This document shows positions 8,876-17,564 of a stretch of 64,000 bases of DNA, piece by piece (the stretch's first letter is position 1; each line of letters starts with the position of its first letter). This DNA is from Massilia varians. Its GTDB lineage: Bacteria > Pseudomonadota > Gammaproteobacteria > Burkholderiales > Burkholderiaceae_D. Both the position numbers and the translations under genes were made by a program. Location: contig NZ_AP026966.1 of assembly GCF_027923905.1 (NCBI RefSeq), positions 1,303,001 to 1,367,000 of the forward strand, written 5' to 3'. The notes beneath the pieces were generated by a model. The model was given only the letters and a program-made list of their open reading frames with translations. It did not search any database and had not been told where the DNA came from.

Positions 8876-9035
8876 TTATTCGGTTTTTCGGAAGTAATTC
8901 TTCGATTATCTTCGCTTTTTCGATATTCGCCCAGGCTTCATACTGCGTGGGTCTTCTGGACGAAAAAATGATACTGACACAACAACTCATCGCATATTCA
9001 AAAAACTTAACTCAACAACAAGGGGAAACGACAAC

Positions 9036-10082
9036 ATGAAGCACTTTACGTGGTCATTCATCGTGACTGCCGTCTGTATGGTATTGGCAGGCTGGTGGGG
9101 TTACGACCATGGCGGCGTCGCCGGCATGATAACGGCGCTCGGCGTGACGGCCATCCTGTCCGTCATGGAAGTCTCACTGTCTTTCGACAACGCGGTGGTG
9201 AACGCCTCGGTGCTGAAAGGCTGGGACGAATTCTGGCTCAAGCTGTTCCTGGGCCTGGGCATGATCATTGCCGTGTTCGGCATGCGCCTGGTGTTCCCGC
9301 TGGTGATCGTCGCGGTGGCGGCCGACCTCGGCATGATGGACGTGTGGAACCTGGCGCTGACGAATCCGAAGGAATTTTCCTCGCACCTGACCAACCACCA
9401 TGCGGAAGTGGCGGCCTTCGGCGGCATGTTCCTGCTGCTGGTGTTCCTGAACTTCCTGCTGGACGACGAGAAGGAAGTGCACTGGCTCGGCAACATCGAG
9501 CGCAAGCTCGGTTCGCTCGGCAAGGTGTCCTCGATCTCGGTGCTGGTCTGCCTCGGCGCGCTGATGTTCGCAACCGGCTACGTGCCGGACGCGCAGCGGA
9601 TGGTGGTGCTGGTTGCCGGCCTGTGGGGCATCCTGGTGTACATCGGCGTCGACATGATCTCGAGCCTGCTCGAGAAGAGCGAGTCGGATGAGAACAGCAA
9701 CGTCGGCGACATGGTCAAGCGCGGCGGTATCGGCGGCTTCCTGTACCTCGAAGTGCTCGACGCATCGTTCAGCTTCGACGGCGTGATCGGCGCCTTTGCG
9801 ATCACCACCGACGTCGTGATCATCATGCTGGGCCTGGCGATTGGCGCGATGTTCGTGCGTTCCATGACGGTCTACCTGGTGCGCCAGGGCACGCTGGACG
9901 AATTCGTCTACCTGGAGCACGGCGCGCACTACGCGATCGGTATCCTGGCCGTGATCATGCTGGTCAGCATGCACATGCACGTGCCCGAGCTGATCACCGG
10001 CGGCGTGGGCGTGGCCTTCATCCTGGCCTCGCTGTGGAGCTCGATCCAGCACAAGAAGAAGCACGCGGCAGTCGAAGCATGA
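9036..10082 (+). CDS. DUF475 (TerC-superfamily) integral membrane protein
   Basis: A 348-residue polytopic membrane protein of the DUF475 family (PF04332), related to TerC. The two TerC-like signatures are present in variant form: [14 protein letters not shown] near residue 48 and [17 protein letters not shown] near residue 240, each with membrane-embedded acidic residues. About nine helices are visible. The Shine-Dalgarno AAGGGG is 11 bases before the ATG. It leads an apparent operon with two TerD-family proteins and an AIM24 protein; DUF475 genes are known to co-occur with TerD genes. Probable role is metal ion transport or a membrane anchor for TerD proteins; the ion is unknown. Confidence 0.9.
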   Translation: MKHFTWSFIVTAVCMVLAGWWGYDHGGVAGMITALGVTAILSVMEVSLSFDNAVVNASVLKGWDEFWLKLFLGLGMIIAVFGMRLVFPLVIVAVAADLGMMDVWNLALTNPKEFSSHLTNHHAEVAAFGGMFLLLVFLNFLLDDEKEVHWLGNIERKLGSLGKVSSISVLVCLGALMFATGYVPDAQRMVVLVAGLWGILVYIGVDMISSLLEKSESDENSNVGDMVKRGGIGGFLYLEVLDASFSFDGVIGAFAITTDVVIIMLGLAIGAMFVRSMTVYLVRQGTLDEFVYLEHGAHYAIGILAVIMLVSMHMHVPELITGGVGVAFILASLWSSIQHKKKHAAVEA

Positions 10083-10087
10083 ACAAA

Positions 10088-10108
10088 CGGGCAGGCCCGG
10101 CCTGCCCG
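10088..10108 (+). other. GC-rich hairpin between DUF475 and terD-like gene
   Basis: CGGGCAGGCC and its complement flank a single base 6 bases after the DUF475 stop; in RNA the loop will be wider. There is no T-run, so it is not a classic terminator. It may stabilise the upstream message or attenuate transcription into the TerD genes. Confidence 0.4.
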
Positions 10109-10197
10109 GACAGAACCGCACGGCGAGTGGCAGAACACCAGCTCGCTGTGCTCATACCCCCGGTGTTCAAGCAGTCATTTTAAGGAGAGTCACAATC

Positions 10198-10773
10198 ATG
10201 GCAATCAGTCTGCAAAAAGGCGGCAACGTCAATCTGTCGAAAGAAGCTCCCGGCCTGACCAACCTGAAGGTCGGCCTCGGTTGGGATACCCGCGCCACCG
10301 ACGGCGCCGGTTTCGACCTCGACGGCGCGGTGTTCCTGCTGAATTCGCAGGGCAAGGTGCGTGCTGATAGCGACTTCATCTTCTACAACAACCTGAAGTC
10401 CGTGGACGGCTCGGTGGTCCACTCGGGCGACAACCTCACCGGCGAAGGCGAGGGCGACGACGAATCCGTGTCGATCGACCTGTCCAAGGTGCCGGCCGAC
10501 GTCGACAAGATCGTGCTGGCCGTGACCATCCACGACGCGGAAAGCCGCCGCCAGAACTTCGGCATGGTCGGCAAGGCCTTCATCCGCTGCGTCAACGCGG
10601 CCAGCAATACCGAGATCGCGCGCTACGACCTGTCGGAAGACAGCTCCACCGAAGCGGCGATGATCTTCGGCGAGGTGTATCGTAACGGCGCCGACTGGAA
10701 GTTCCGCGCGATCGGCCAGGGCTTCGCGGGCGGCCTCGGGCCTCTCGCCAAGAACTACGGCGTCAACGTTTAA
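10198..10773 (+). CDS. TerD family protein (first copy)
   Basis: A 191-residue soluble TerD-domain protein (PF02342), usual length for TerD/TerE. It starts [20 protein letters not shown], and the Ca2+-binding acidic clusters are visible: [11 protein letters not shown] near residue 40 and [15 protein letters not shown] near residue 80. A good Shine-Dalgarno AAGGAG precedes the ATG. TerD proteins bind calcium and take part in stress and tellurite-resistance systems of uncertain mechanism. Here the partners are DUF475, AIM24 and a second TerD, without TerA, TerB or TerF, so tellurite resistance should not be assumed. Confidence 0.93.
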   Translation: MAISLQKGGNVNLSKEAPGLTNLKVGLGWDTRATDGAGFDLDGAVFLLNSQGKVRADSDFIFYNNLKSVDGSVVHSGDNLTGEGEGDDESVSIDLSKVPADVDKIVLAVTIHDAESRRQNFGMVGKAFIRCVNAASNTEIARYDLSEDSSTEAAMIFGEVYRNGADWKFRAIGQGFAGGLGPLAKNYGVNV

Positions 10774-10827
10774 TCACCATGCTCGCGGCCCGCGCCAGGT
10801 GCGGGCCGCTCAAGAAAGGAAGTCCAC

Positions 10828-11523
10828 ATGCCAGTATTTACCGTGACCGGGGATGTCGATCCCTTCCTGCATGTCTCGATGCGGCGCGGCGAAACCATCT
10901 ATTGCGAATCGGATGCGATGGTGATGATGGAGTCGACGCTCGACCTGAAAGGCAAGATGAAGGGCGGCCTGGGCAGCGCGCTGATGCGCACCTTCGCCAA
11001 CGGCGAGTCCTTCTTCCAGCAGCACATCGAGGCGACCCGCGGCGATGGCGACTGCCTGCTGTCGCCGACCCTGCCGGGCGCGATGCAGGTCATCGACTGC
11101 GGTCCGAACCACTACATCATCAGCGACGGCGCCTTCGTTGCCGCCACCTCGGGCGTGGACCTGAAGGTGCGCACCCAGAGCCTCGGCAACGCCCTGTTCG
11201 CGCAGAGCGGCGGCTTCTTCGTCACCGAGACGACCGGCAGCGGCCAGGTGGTGGTGTCGGGCTTCGGTTCGATGTCGATGCTGGAGGTCGAACCGGGCAA
11301 GGACGCGATCATCGACAACTCGCACGTGGTGTGCTGGGACAGCGGGCTGCGCTACGAGATCTCGATCACGACCGGCCAGAGTGGCGGCTTCCTGGGCAAC
11401 CTGATCAACAGCCAGACCAGCGGCGAGGGCATGGTATTGCGCTTCTCGGGCAAAGGAAAGGTTTTCGTATGTTCGCGCAACCGGATGGCATTCAAGGCAT
11501 GGATGCAGACGCCGGCGCGCTAA
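10828..11523 (+). CDS. AIM24 family protein
   Basis: A 231-residue soluble protein of the AIM24 family (PF01987), a beta-rich fold named for a yeast mitochondrial protein. The family pattern of repeated strands is visible, including GESFFQQHIEATRGDG near residue 52 and the conserved C-terminal end GEGMVLRFSGKGKVFVCSRNR. No signal peptide or catalytic motif is seen. It lies between two TerD-family genes (54 and 12 bases away) with its own Shine-Dalgarno AAAGGAAG. AIM24 proteins often accompany TerD proteins in bacteria; the biochemical role is unknown. Confidence 0.88.
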   Translation: MPVFTVTGDVDPFLHVSMRRGETIYCESDAMVMMESTLDLKGKMKGGLGSALMRTFANGESFFQQHIEATRGDGDCLLSPTLPGAMQVIDCGPNHYIISDGAFVAATSGVDLKVRTQSLGNALFAQSGGFFVTETTGSGQVVVSGFGSMSMLEVEPGKDAIIDNSHVVCWDSGLRYEISITTGQSGGFLGNLINSQTSGEGMVLRFSGKGKVFVCSRNRMAFKAWMQTPAR

Positions 11524-11535
11524 AGGAGGAATGAC

Positions 11536-12120
11536 ATGGCAGTGAATTTGACGAAGGGCCAGAAGATCTCGCTGGACAAGGAAGCCGGCGGAGCGCTGAG
11601 CCGCGTGACGATGGGCCTGGGCTGGGACGTGGCCAAGTCGAAGGGTTTCTTTGGCTTCGGCGGCGGCGCCGGCCAGCCGGTCGACCTGGACGCATCGGTC
11701 GTGATGTTCGACGAATCGAACCGTCCGGTCGACGTGGTCTGGTTCCGCCAGCTCAAGAGCAAGGACGGCAGCATCACCCACACCGGTGACAACCGCACCG
11801 GCGCCGGCGACGGCGACGACGAACAGATCCAGGTCGACCTGTCGCGCGTTCCGGGCAACGTGAAGTCGCTGGTGTTCACCGTGAACAGCTTCACCGGCCA
11901 GAACTTCTCGACCGTGGAAAACGCCTACTGCCGCATCGTCAATGCCGGCAACAACCAGGAAGTGGCGCGCTTCGACCTGTCGGTGCAGGGCTCGCACACG
12001 GCCCAGATCATGGCCAAGCTGTACCGCCACAACGGCGAGTGGAAGATGCATGCGATCGGCGAGAACGGCTCCGGCCGCACCTTCGACGACCTGATGCCGC
12101 TGATCACGCCGCACCTGTGA
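11536..12120 (+). CDS. TerD family protein (second copy)
   Basis: A 194-residue TerD-domain protein, clearly paralogous to the copy at 10198 (MAVNLTKGQKISLDKEAGG; HTGDNRTGAGDGDDEQIQVDL). It differs by an inserted glycine- and phenylalanine-rich loop, KGFFGFGGGAGQPVDLD, at about residues 35-52. The Shine-Dalgarno GGAGG begins in the 12-base gap after the AIM24 gene, so translation is probably coupled. It closes the operon and is followed 21 bases later by a strong intrinsic terminator. Ca2+ binding is likely by homology; cellular role is uncertain. Confidence 0.93.
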   Translation: MAVNLTKGQKISLDKEAGGALSRVTMGLGWDVAKSKGFFGFGGGAGQPVDLDASVVMFDESNRPVDVVWFRQLKSKDGSITHTGDNRTGAGDGDDEQIQVDLSRVPGNVKSLVFTVNSFTGQNFSTVENAYCRIVNAGNNQEVARFDLSVQGSHTAQIMAKLYRHNGEWKMHAIGENGSGRTFDDLMPLITPHL

Positions 12121-12141
12121 TCCATCCCTGATTGGCGTCGA

Positions 12142-12170
12142 AGAGCCGGGCTTGTCCCGGCTCTTTTTTT
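12142..12170 (+). terminator. Intrinsic terminator of the DUF475-TerD operon
   Basis: AGAGCCGGG and CCCGGCTCT form a nine-base stem with loop CTTGT, followed by a run of T to 12170. It lies 21 bases after the last TerD gene on the same strand, a textbook rho-independent terminator. Confidence 0.92.
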
Positions 12171-12173
12171 GCC

Positions 12174-12259
12174 GGGGTCAGGTCTGACATTTAGACACGG
12201 ACTGGGCAGTACGGCACGCTCATGCTCGAGCTCGTGTCCGAATGTCAGACCTGACCCCC
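12174..12259. repeat. Intergenic inverted repeat, GGGTCAGGTCTGACATT family, copy 2
   Basis: Left arm GGGGTCAGGTCTGACATT..GACACG (12174-12200) pairs with the complementary right arm (12233-12259) over about 26 bases, with a 32-base loop unlike that of copy 1 (3409-3484). It starts three bases after the terminator T-run and ends seven bases from the XRE gene's stop codon, again at convergent 3' ends. High arm identity with diverged loops suggests recent mobility or arm conservation. Confidence 0.85.
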
Positions 12260-12265
12260 ATGGAC

Positions 12266-12481
12266 TCAGTCCGCCGGTTCTTCCAGGGAGAACAGTTCCT
12301 CGACGCTGACGCCGAGCGCGCGCGCCAGCTTGAGCGCCAGGATCGTCGAGGGCACCATGGCCCCGGTCTCGATGGCGTTGATCGATTTGCGCGTGACGCC
12401 GGCCCGCTCGGCCAGCCCGGCCTGGGTCAGGTCGAGCCGGGCGCGCTGCACTTTCATCGTCGTTTTCAGGTGTTCCGTCAT
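12266..12481 (-). CDS. Small XRE-family helix-turn-helix regulator
   Basis: A 71-residue protein made almost wholly of a Cro/CI-type helix-turn-helix: [23 protein letters not shown] is at about residues 18-40, ending [13 protein letters not shown]. Such YozG-like regulators commonly pair with a small membrane protein that modulates them. Here the start codon lies three bases after the stop of the membrane protein at 12485, so they form one transcript. The promoter should be upstream of 12925. DNA target is unknown; autoregulation is typical. Confidence 0.88.
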   Translation of the reverse strand: MTEHLKTTMKVQRARLDLTQAGLAERAGVTRKSINAIETGAMVPSTILALKLARALGVSVEELFSLEEPAD

Positions 12482-12484
12482 GGC

Positions 12485-12925
12485 TCAGCGGTCGTGATAC
12501 AGCACGCTGCCGAGGAACACGGACAAACCCGTTGCGATCGTCAGGACCGCCATCAGCGCGACCGGGTAGGGCGTGGACAGCCAGGCCAGGGCAGGCGCCA
12601 GCACGGCCTGCGCCGCCAGCACGGCAAGGAAGCCATTGCGGCTGGCCCGGTGCTGGCTTGCCTGGCGCAGTTCGTCGTCCGCCAGCGCCTGGACCTCGGC
12701 ACTGGAAGGCGCGCCGCGCCCGCCGCCCGACTTCAGGGCCGCCACGGCAAGCACGATCACGATCGGCAGCAGGGAGAGCAAGCGGATGGGCGCTTGCGCC
12801 CCCGGAAATGCCAGCAGGCCGACCGCAAGGGTGGCAAGCACCAGGACGGTTCCCAGCGCGAACCACACCTGGCGGCGGGAAAATGCCAGGAGCTGGTCCT
12901 GGCGATCGTGAGCGGCGGTATGCAT
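12485..12925 (-). CDS. Small membrane protein of unknown function paired with XRE regulator
   Basis: A 146-residue protein with four likely membrane helices in two pairs, at about residues 20-40 and 47-63, then 95-112 and 117-137, separated by a hydrophilic loop SGGGRGAPSSAEVQALADDE. The ATG at 12925 is chosen because AAGGAGACACC stands just before it; an ATG 11 codons earlier lacks this. I do not recognise a named family. The arrangement (membrane protein then small XRE regulator, three bases apart) is a known genomic pattern in which the membrane protein is a sensor or the regulated product. Confidence 0.7.
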   Translation of the reverse strand: MHTAAHDRQDQLLAFSRRQVWFALGTVLVLATLAVGLLAFPGAQAPIRLLSLLPIVIVLAVAALKSGGGRGAPSSAEVQALADDELRQASQHRASRNGFLAVLAAQAVLAPALAWLSTPYPVALMAVLTIATGLSVFLGSVLYHDR

Positions 12926-13023
12926 GACGGTGTCTCCTTTGTTGTTGATAGGAAGCACTGTAACACATACGGAACAAAAAGAAACCTATCAGTTGCATAA
13001 AGAGTTGGATGGGTGGCTTTTTG

Positions 13024-14917
13024 TCAGGCCAGCCGCAGCCAGACCGTGAATGCGCAGCCCTTGCCCGGCCTTCGCTGTACGCCTGCACCTCGCCGTCGTG
13101 CAGCGCCACCATGGTGCGCACCAGCGCCAGCCCGATGCCCAGGCCACCCTGCGAACGGTCCGGCGTGCGCTCGGCCTGGGTGAACAGGTCGAACACCTGC
13201 GGCAGCAGCCCGGGGTCGATGCCGATGCCGTTGTCCTCCACGCGCAGCCGCACGCGCATGCCGTCATGCGCTGCGCCCAAACGAATCGCGCCGCCGGCCG
13301 GGGTGTACTTGGCAGCATTGCCCAGCAGGTTGGCGAGCACCTGCACCAGGCGGGTGGCGTCGCCATGCACCCGGGACGTGGCCAGTTCCGGCGCCAGCGC
13401 GAGGCTCAAGGCGTGCCCGCGTGCTTCGAGCAGGGGGCGCGATTGCTCGACCGCGCTGGCTACCACCGTCCCGATGCCGACCAGCGTCTTGTCCAGCTTG
13501 ATCAGCCCGCGCGTCACGCGCGACACGTCGAGCAGGTCGTTCACCAGCGACGTCATGTGCCGCACCTGGCGCGCGATCACCTCGCTCGAGGCGCGGATGC
13601 GCCCTGGATCGGCGGCGATCCGCAGCACCTCGGCGGCCGCGGCGATCAGCGCCAGCGGATTGCGCAGCTCGTGGGCCAGCATCGCGAGGAACTCGTCCTT
13701 GCGCCGGTCCTGCTCGCGCAAGCTGCGATACAGCCGCGCGTTGGCGAAACCGGTGGCGGCGAGCGCGGCCAGCTGCGCGAGGACGGCTTCGTCCTGCGCG
13801 TCGAAGCCGCCGGCCTTGCCGGCAACCCGGATGCGACCGATGCGCCTTCCCTGCGGTCGAGCAGGGGCAGGGCCAGGCTGTCGCAGGCCGCATCGCCGGC
13901 CGCGGATGGGTCCCGGGTGCCGCCGTCGAGCGCGACCTCGACCTCGGCCGCGCCGAGGATGGCGCGCACTTCCTGCGCCAGCGCATCGGCGATGTCCTCG
14001 CTCGACAGTGCGGTGTGCAGGGTGCGCGCGGCGCCGGCCACCTTGGCCAGCAGGGCCGACTGGCGCCGTTCGCTGTCCAGCCGCTGCAGCAGCCCTTCCT
14101 GCTGGGTCACGCTGTCGTGGATATCGCGGTTGGCGCCGACCCATTCGCGCACGCTGCCGTCAGGCGCGAGCAAAGGGATGCCCTTGACCGCCGTCCAGCG
14201 GTAGCTGCCGTCGGCGCGGCGCAGGCGGTATTCGGTTTCGTAGACGGCGCGGCCGGCGATGCAGGCGTCCCAGGTCTGGCACGTACGCGCGCGATCGTCG
14301 GGGTGGACCGCGTCGAGCCAGCCGTCGCCACGCCATTCCTCGTAGCGCTGGCCGGTGAAGGCGCGCCACGACGGCGAATCCTCGAGGATCTCTCCATTCG
14401 CGCTGCTGCTCCAGACGATCTGCGACGTCGCCATCGCCAGGGTCCGGAAGCGTTCCTCGCGTTCGCGCAGTGCCTTCTCGGCCAGGACCCGTTCGGTGAT
14501 GTCCTCGTGCATCAGCATGACTCCGACCACCTTGCCCTGCGGGTCCTTGATGGGATGGGCGCGCGCGGTGACCCAGCGCGCCCGCCCGGACGTCCCGAGC
14601 GCGGCGGTGTCGTAATGGATCGCAGGGATCTCGACCGACTCGCCGGCCATCGCGCGCGCCAGGCAGGCGGCGACGCCGGTGGCGACCAGCTGGGGATCAA
14701 GCAGCAGGTTGTAGTCGCGGCTCATCACGTGGCGCTTCAGCGCGCTGCCTTCGTGGATCTGCCAGAGCGCTTCCCAGGCCCGGCTCACCCGCATCGTGTA
14801 GCCCTGCGGGTCGAGGATCTGCAGGCTGACGGGGGCCTGCTCGAACAGTTCCCGGAAGCGCACTTCGGGGTAGGCGTGGGAGGTGGCGCCGGCGCCTGTT
14901 GCTGCAGTGGGGGACAT
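13024..14917 (-). pseudogene. PAS-PAS-GAF-like histidine kinase, broken by two frameshifts
   Basis: The minus strand encodes a sensor kinase in three frames that would join into 631 residues if one base were restored at each of two sites. Start ATG 14917 (MSPTAATGAG) has Shine-Dalgarno AAGGA. Order: PAS (about residues 20-140), second PAS/PAC (about 150-280; DITERVLAEKALREREERFR links them), a GAF-like region (about 290-410), HisKA with HELRNPLALIAAAAEVL, and HATPase with DNGIGIDPGLLPQVF. The first break is at about 13853-13856, where one C of a CC pair seems lost (coding strand GACCGCAGGG, expected GACCGCCAGGG); the second at about 13066-13068 (GGCCGGGC, expected GGCCCGGGC). The corrected end FTVWLRLA then stop fits the family. 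Decay or sequencing error are both possible. Confidence 0.85.
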
Positions 14918-15159
14918 GGTTCCTTGTTGTTCTCTATCGTTGCACGGCAGCGGCGGCCCGTGCGGCTCCGGCGTGCGCATCATGTCATAAATTTGTTTGA
15001 GGTGGGAACATACGTAGTGCGTGCACGTACGTAGCCGGGCTGGCGAGGTAAAGAGAGTTTGCTTGGACTTGTGGCCGTACCGCTGAGCGATCACACCCGC
15101 AGGAGGAGGCCGTGGCGGCCACGCTGCTCGTCGTGACGCGCGGACTGCACAGGATGCGC

Positions 15160-15192
15160 CATGCGCCCTGCGCCTTCCCGGCAGGGCGCATG
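15160..15192 (-). other. Perfect 12-bp hairpin downstream of the BASS gene
   Basis: CATGCGCCCTGC and its exact complement enclose a nine-base loop, starting 14 bases beyond the stop of the minus-strand transporter gene. No T-run follows, so it may be a 3' message-stabilising or rho-assisted structure rather than a simple terminator. The rest of the 288-base gap 14918-15205 shows no further gene; near 15011-15030 it has alternating TACGTA and GTGCAC elements of no clear meaning. Confidence 0.45.
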
Positions 15193-15205
15193 GATTGAAC
15201 AAGCC

Positions 15206-16096
15206 TCAGTTGGACGCCGGCGCCGCCGCGCCGGCCGCTTGCTTGCGGCCCAGGATCAGGAAACCGAAGGCGGTGGCGAACACGTACATGCTGACCGAGT
15301 AGATCGCCGCCGGCAGCATCAGCTGGAAGTCGCCCAGCACCGACACCGCGACAAAGATCGCCAGGGTCGAATTGTGGATGCCGATCTCGTAGCCGATCGC
15401 GATCGCGTTCGGCTTGTCCAGGCCCAGCATGCGCGGCACGTAGTAGCCCAGGCCCAGGCTCAGGATGTTGAGCAGGATGACGGCCAGGCCGATCGAGGCG
15501 AACGAGCTGGTGATGGCGCTCCACTCCTTGGCGATGGCGATGATGGCGAGCAGGGCCAGCACGGCCATCGAGAAGCGCTTCATCGGCTTGTCCATGCGCG
15601 CGCCGAAGGCGGGGGCGCGGCGCTTCACGAACATGCCGATCGCCACCGGGATCAAGACGATGACGATCACCTCGATCACCTTGGCGGTCTGCATCGGCAC
15701 CACTTGCCCGCTGTTCGCGAAGCTCGCGATGGCGAAGTTGGCGATCAGGGGCAGGCTGACGATCGAGAGCACGGTGTTGATCGCGGTGAGCGAGATGTTC
15801 ATCGCCACGTTGCCGCCGAACAGGTGGCTGAACAGGTTGGCCGAGACCCCGCCCGGGGAGGCTGCCAGCAGCATCAGGCCGACCGCGTACACGGGCGCCA
15901 CGCCGAGGCCATTGACCAGGCCGTAGCAGATCGCCGGCAGCACCATGGCTTGCAGGACCAGGGCCAGCACCACGGCTTTCGGGTGCTTGATGAGGCGGCG
16001 GAAATCGGCCAGGGTGAGGGACAGGCCCAGCCCGAACATGATCAGCGCCAGCGCGCCGATCAGGAGGATGGGCAACAGGGTGATGAAGTTGCTCAT
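15206..16096 (-). CDS. Bile acid:sodium symporter (BASS) family transporter
   Basis: A 296-residue integral membrane protein with nine to ten helices of the BASS family (PF01758). Family features are LGLSLTLADFRRLIKHPKAV near residue 25 and the paired crossover regions AASPGGVSANLFSHL near 85-100 and YEIGIHNSTLAIFVAV near 240. Bacterial members move organic anions such as bile salts or pantoate with Na+; the substrate here is unknown. Start ATG 16096 has Shine-Dalgarno GGAG nine bases upstream. It is monocistronic by context, with 129 bases to the GGDEF gene upstream and a long hairpin downstream. Confidence 0.9.
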   Translation of the reverse strand: MSNFITLLPILLIGALALIMFGLGLSLTLADFRRLIKHPKAVVLALVLQAMVLPAICYGLVNGLGVAPVYAVGLMLLAASPGGVSANLFSHLFGGNVAMNISLTAINTVLSIVSLPLIANFAIASFANSGQVVPMQTAKVIEVIVIVLIPVAIGMFVKRRAPAFGARMDKPMKRFSMAVLALLAIIAIAKEWSAITSSFASIGLAVILLNILSLGLGYYVPRMLGLDKPNAIAIGYEIGIHNSTLAIFVAVSVLGDFQLMLPAAIYSVSMYVFATAFGFLILGRKQAAGAAAPASN

Positions 16097-16225
16097 GCGT
16101 TGTCTCCGTCGTTATCGTTATGCGGTCGCGCGGGCGCGGCGGCCGTCTCGACAGTGTAGTGCCTGGCCAGGCTGTACAGACAAAATAAATGCGGCGGCAA
16201 GGGATGGCGACGGCGCCGCGCTGCG

Positions 16226-17452
16226 CTAGAACACAGCCCCGGTCGTGGAGGCGGCGCCCGGCGTGACAACAGCCGGTTCGGCGCGCGCGAACGACAGCAT
16301 GCCGCGGCCGCCGTGCTTGGAGGCATACAGCGCGTCGTCGGCGGCCTGCATCACGCTTTCCAGGTCGGCGCCGTTCAGCGGGAAGGCGGCGGCGCCGATG
16401 CTGGCTCCGACCGCGTTGTCCGCCAGGCCCGCACGCAATGACGGGTACAGGCAGTCGATCAGGCGCCGGCCGAGACTGGTGACTTCGTTGCGCGAGAACT
16501 CGCCGTCGATCAGCACCAGGAATTCGTCACCGCCCACGCGCGCCAGGAACTCGCCGCTGCGCAGCGCCGACTGGAAGCGCCGCGCGACTTCCTTCAGCAC
16601 CTCGTCGCCGGCCGCATGGCCGTGGGTGTCGTTGACGTCCTTGAAGCGGTCCAGGTCGATGGCCAGCAGGGTGAAGGGCTTGCCGCTACGCTGGCTCCGG
16701 GCCATCAGGCGGCGCGCCCAGCGCTCGAAGTAGCGCCGGTTGGGCAGGCCGGTGAGGACGTCGTGCGAGGCTTCCATGGCCAGGCGCTTGGCCAGCTCGT
16801 TGTTGCGGCGCGCCGCCGCCGACAGCGAGCGCCAGGCATGCACGGCCATGGCGACCACGGTCGACAGCATCAGCACCAGGAGCAGCGCGGCGCGCAGCAG
16901 GCGGGCGTTGAAGTCATCCATGAGCGCCTCGCGGACGGTGCGCAGCCGCGCCACCTCGTCCTGGATCAGCCGGCGCGCTTCGCGCATCTTGGCGCGGCCG
17001 AAGCCCTCGCGCACGATGGCCTGGGCCGCGGCATCGTCGCCGCGCTTCTTGAGCTGCACGGTGCGCTCGATCTCGTCGAGCTTGCTCTCCGTGACCAGCG
17101 CCAGCTTGCGCACGTTGGCGAGGAACTGCGCGTCGTGGTAGCCGGACTGCTCCGCCTGTTCCAGGTTGTCGCGCACGCTGCCGCGCCCGAGCTGGTAGGG
17201 CTCGAGGTAGGCGGGGTCGCCGGTGAGCAGGAAGCCGCGCTGCCCGGTTTCGATATTGAGCAGGTTGATCAGGACGTTGCGGACCTGGATGCGCGCCACG
17301 TCGTTCTGCCTGAGCTGGCCCATCGCATAACGCAGGGCGACGACCTCGCGCACGAAAACGATGCTCATCGCCGTGATGAGCACGAGCGCGAGGACCAGGG
17401 TAAGCGCACTCCGGCGGATCCGCGGGGCGGGCACGACGTAGGAGGTGGACAT
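16226..17452 (-). CDS. Membrane diguanylate cyclase, CHASE3 - GGDEF
   Basis: A 408-residue protein: membrane helix at about residues 14-36, periplasmic CHASE3-like helical sensor at about 40-185 (NIETGQRGFLLTGDPAYLEPY is diagnostic), second helix at about 188-210, then GGDEF from about 225 to 390. The active site RVGGDEFLVL is intact, so it should make cyclic di-GMP from GTP. The usual RxxD inhibitory site five residues before GGDEF reads RSGE, so feedback inhibition through a canonical I-site is unlikely. No EAL domain. The ATG at 17452 has no clear Shine-Dalgarno. The sensed signal is unknown. Confidence 0.92.
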   Translation of the reverse strand: MSTSYVVPAPRIRRSALTLVLALVLITAMSIVFVREVVALRYAMGQLRQNDVARIQVRNVLINLLNIETGQRGFLLTGDPAYLEPYQLGRGSVRDNLEQAEQSGYHDAQFLANVRKLALVTESKLDEIERTVQLKKRGDDAAAQAIVREGFGRAKMREARRLIQDEVARLRTVREALMDDFNARLLRAALLLVLMLSTVVAMAVHAWRSLSAAARRNNELAKRLAMEASHDVLTGLPNRRYFERWARRLMARSQRSGKPFTLLAIDLDRFKDVNDTHGHAAGDEVLKEVARRFQSALRSGEFLARVGGDEFLVLIDGEFSRNEVTSLGRRLIDCLYPSLRAGLADNAVGASIGAAAFPLNGADLESVMQAADDALYASKHGGRGMLSFARAEPAVVTPGAASTTGAVF

Positions 17453-17564
17453 AGGAGTAAGAACAATGCTGATGTCCCTATGTTATCCCAATGTAAGATC
17501 ATTCCTACATGAAATTGCCTATTTTGCAAGCAAAGATTATGAACATGTAACAAACGTCCAACGC

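Noticed and set aside
10198..12120. Calling the TerD cluster a tellurite-resistance operon
   Set aside because: TerA, TerB and TerF are absent and the membrane partner is DUF475; the phenotype cannot be inferred.
12242..13000. A plus-strand frame beginning MSDLTPM inside the intergenic repeat
   Set aside because: The same MSDLTPM start arises at the other repeat copy (3468); it is the repeat arm read as protein, antisense to the XRE and membrane genes.
13853..13856. Programmed ribosomal frameshifting in the sensor kinase
   Set aside because: No slippery heptamer or downstream stimulatory structure is evident, and a second frameshift in the same gene would be needed.
15001..15030. Overlapping TACGTA/GTGCAC elements as an operator
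   Set aside because: The symmetry is not continuous and no promoter or gene start lies close by on the relevant side.
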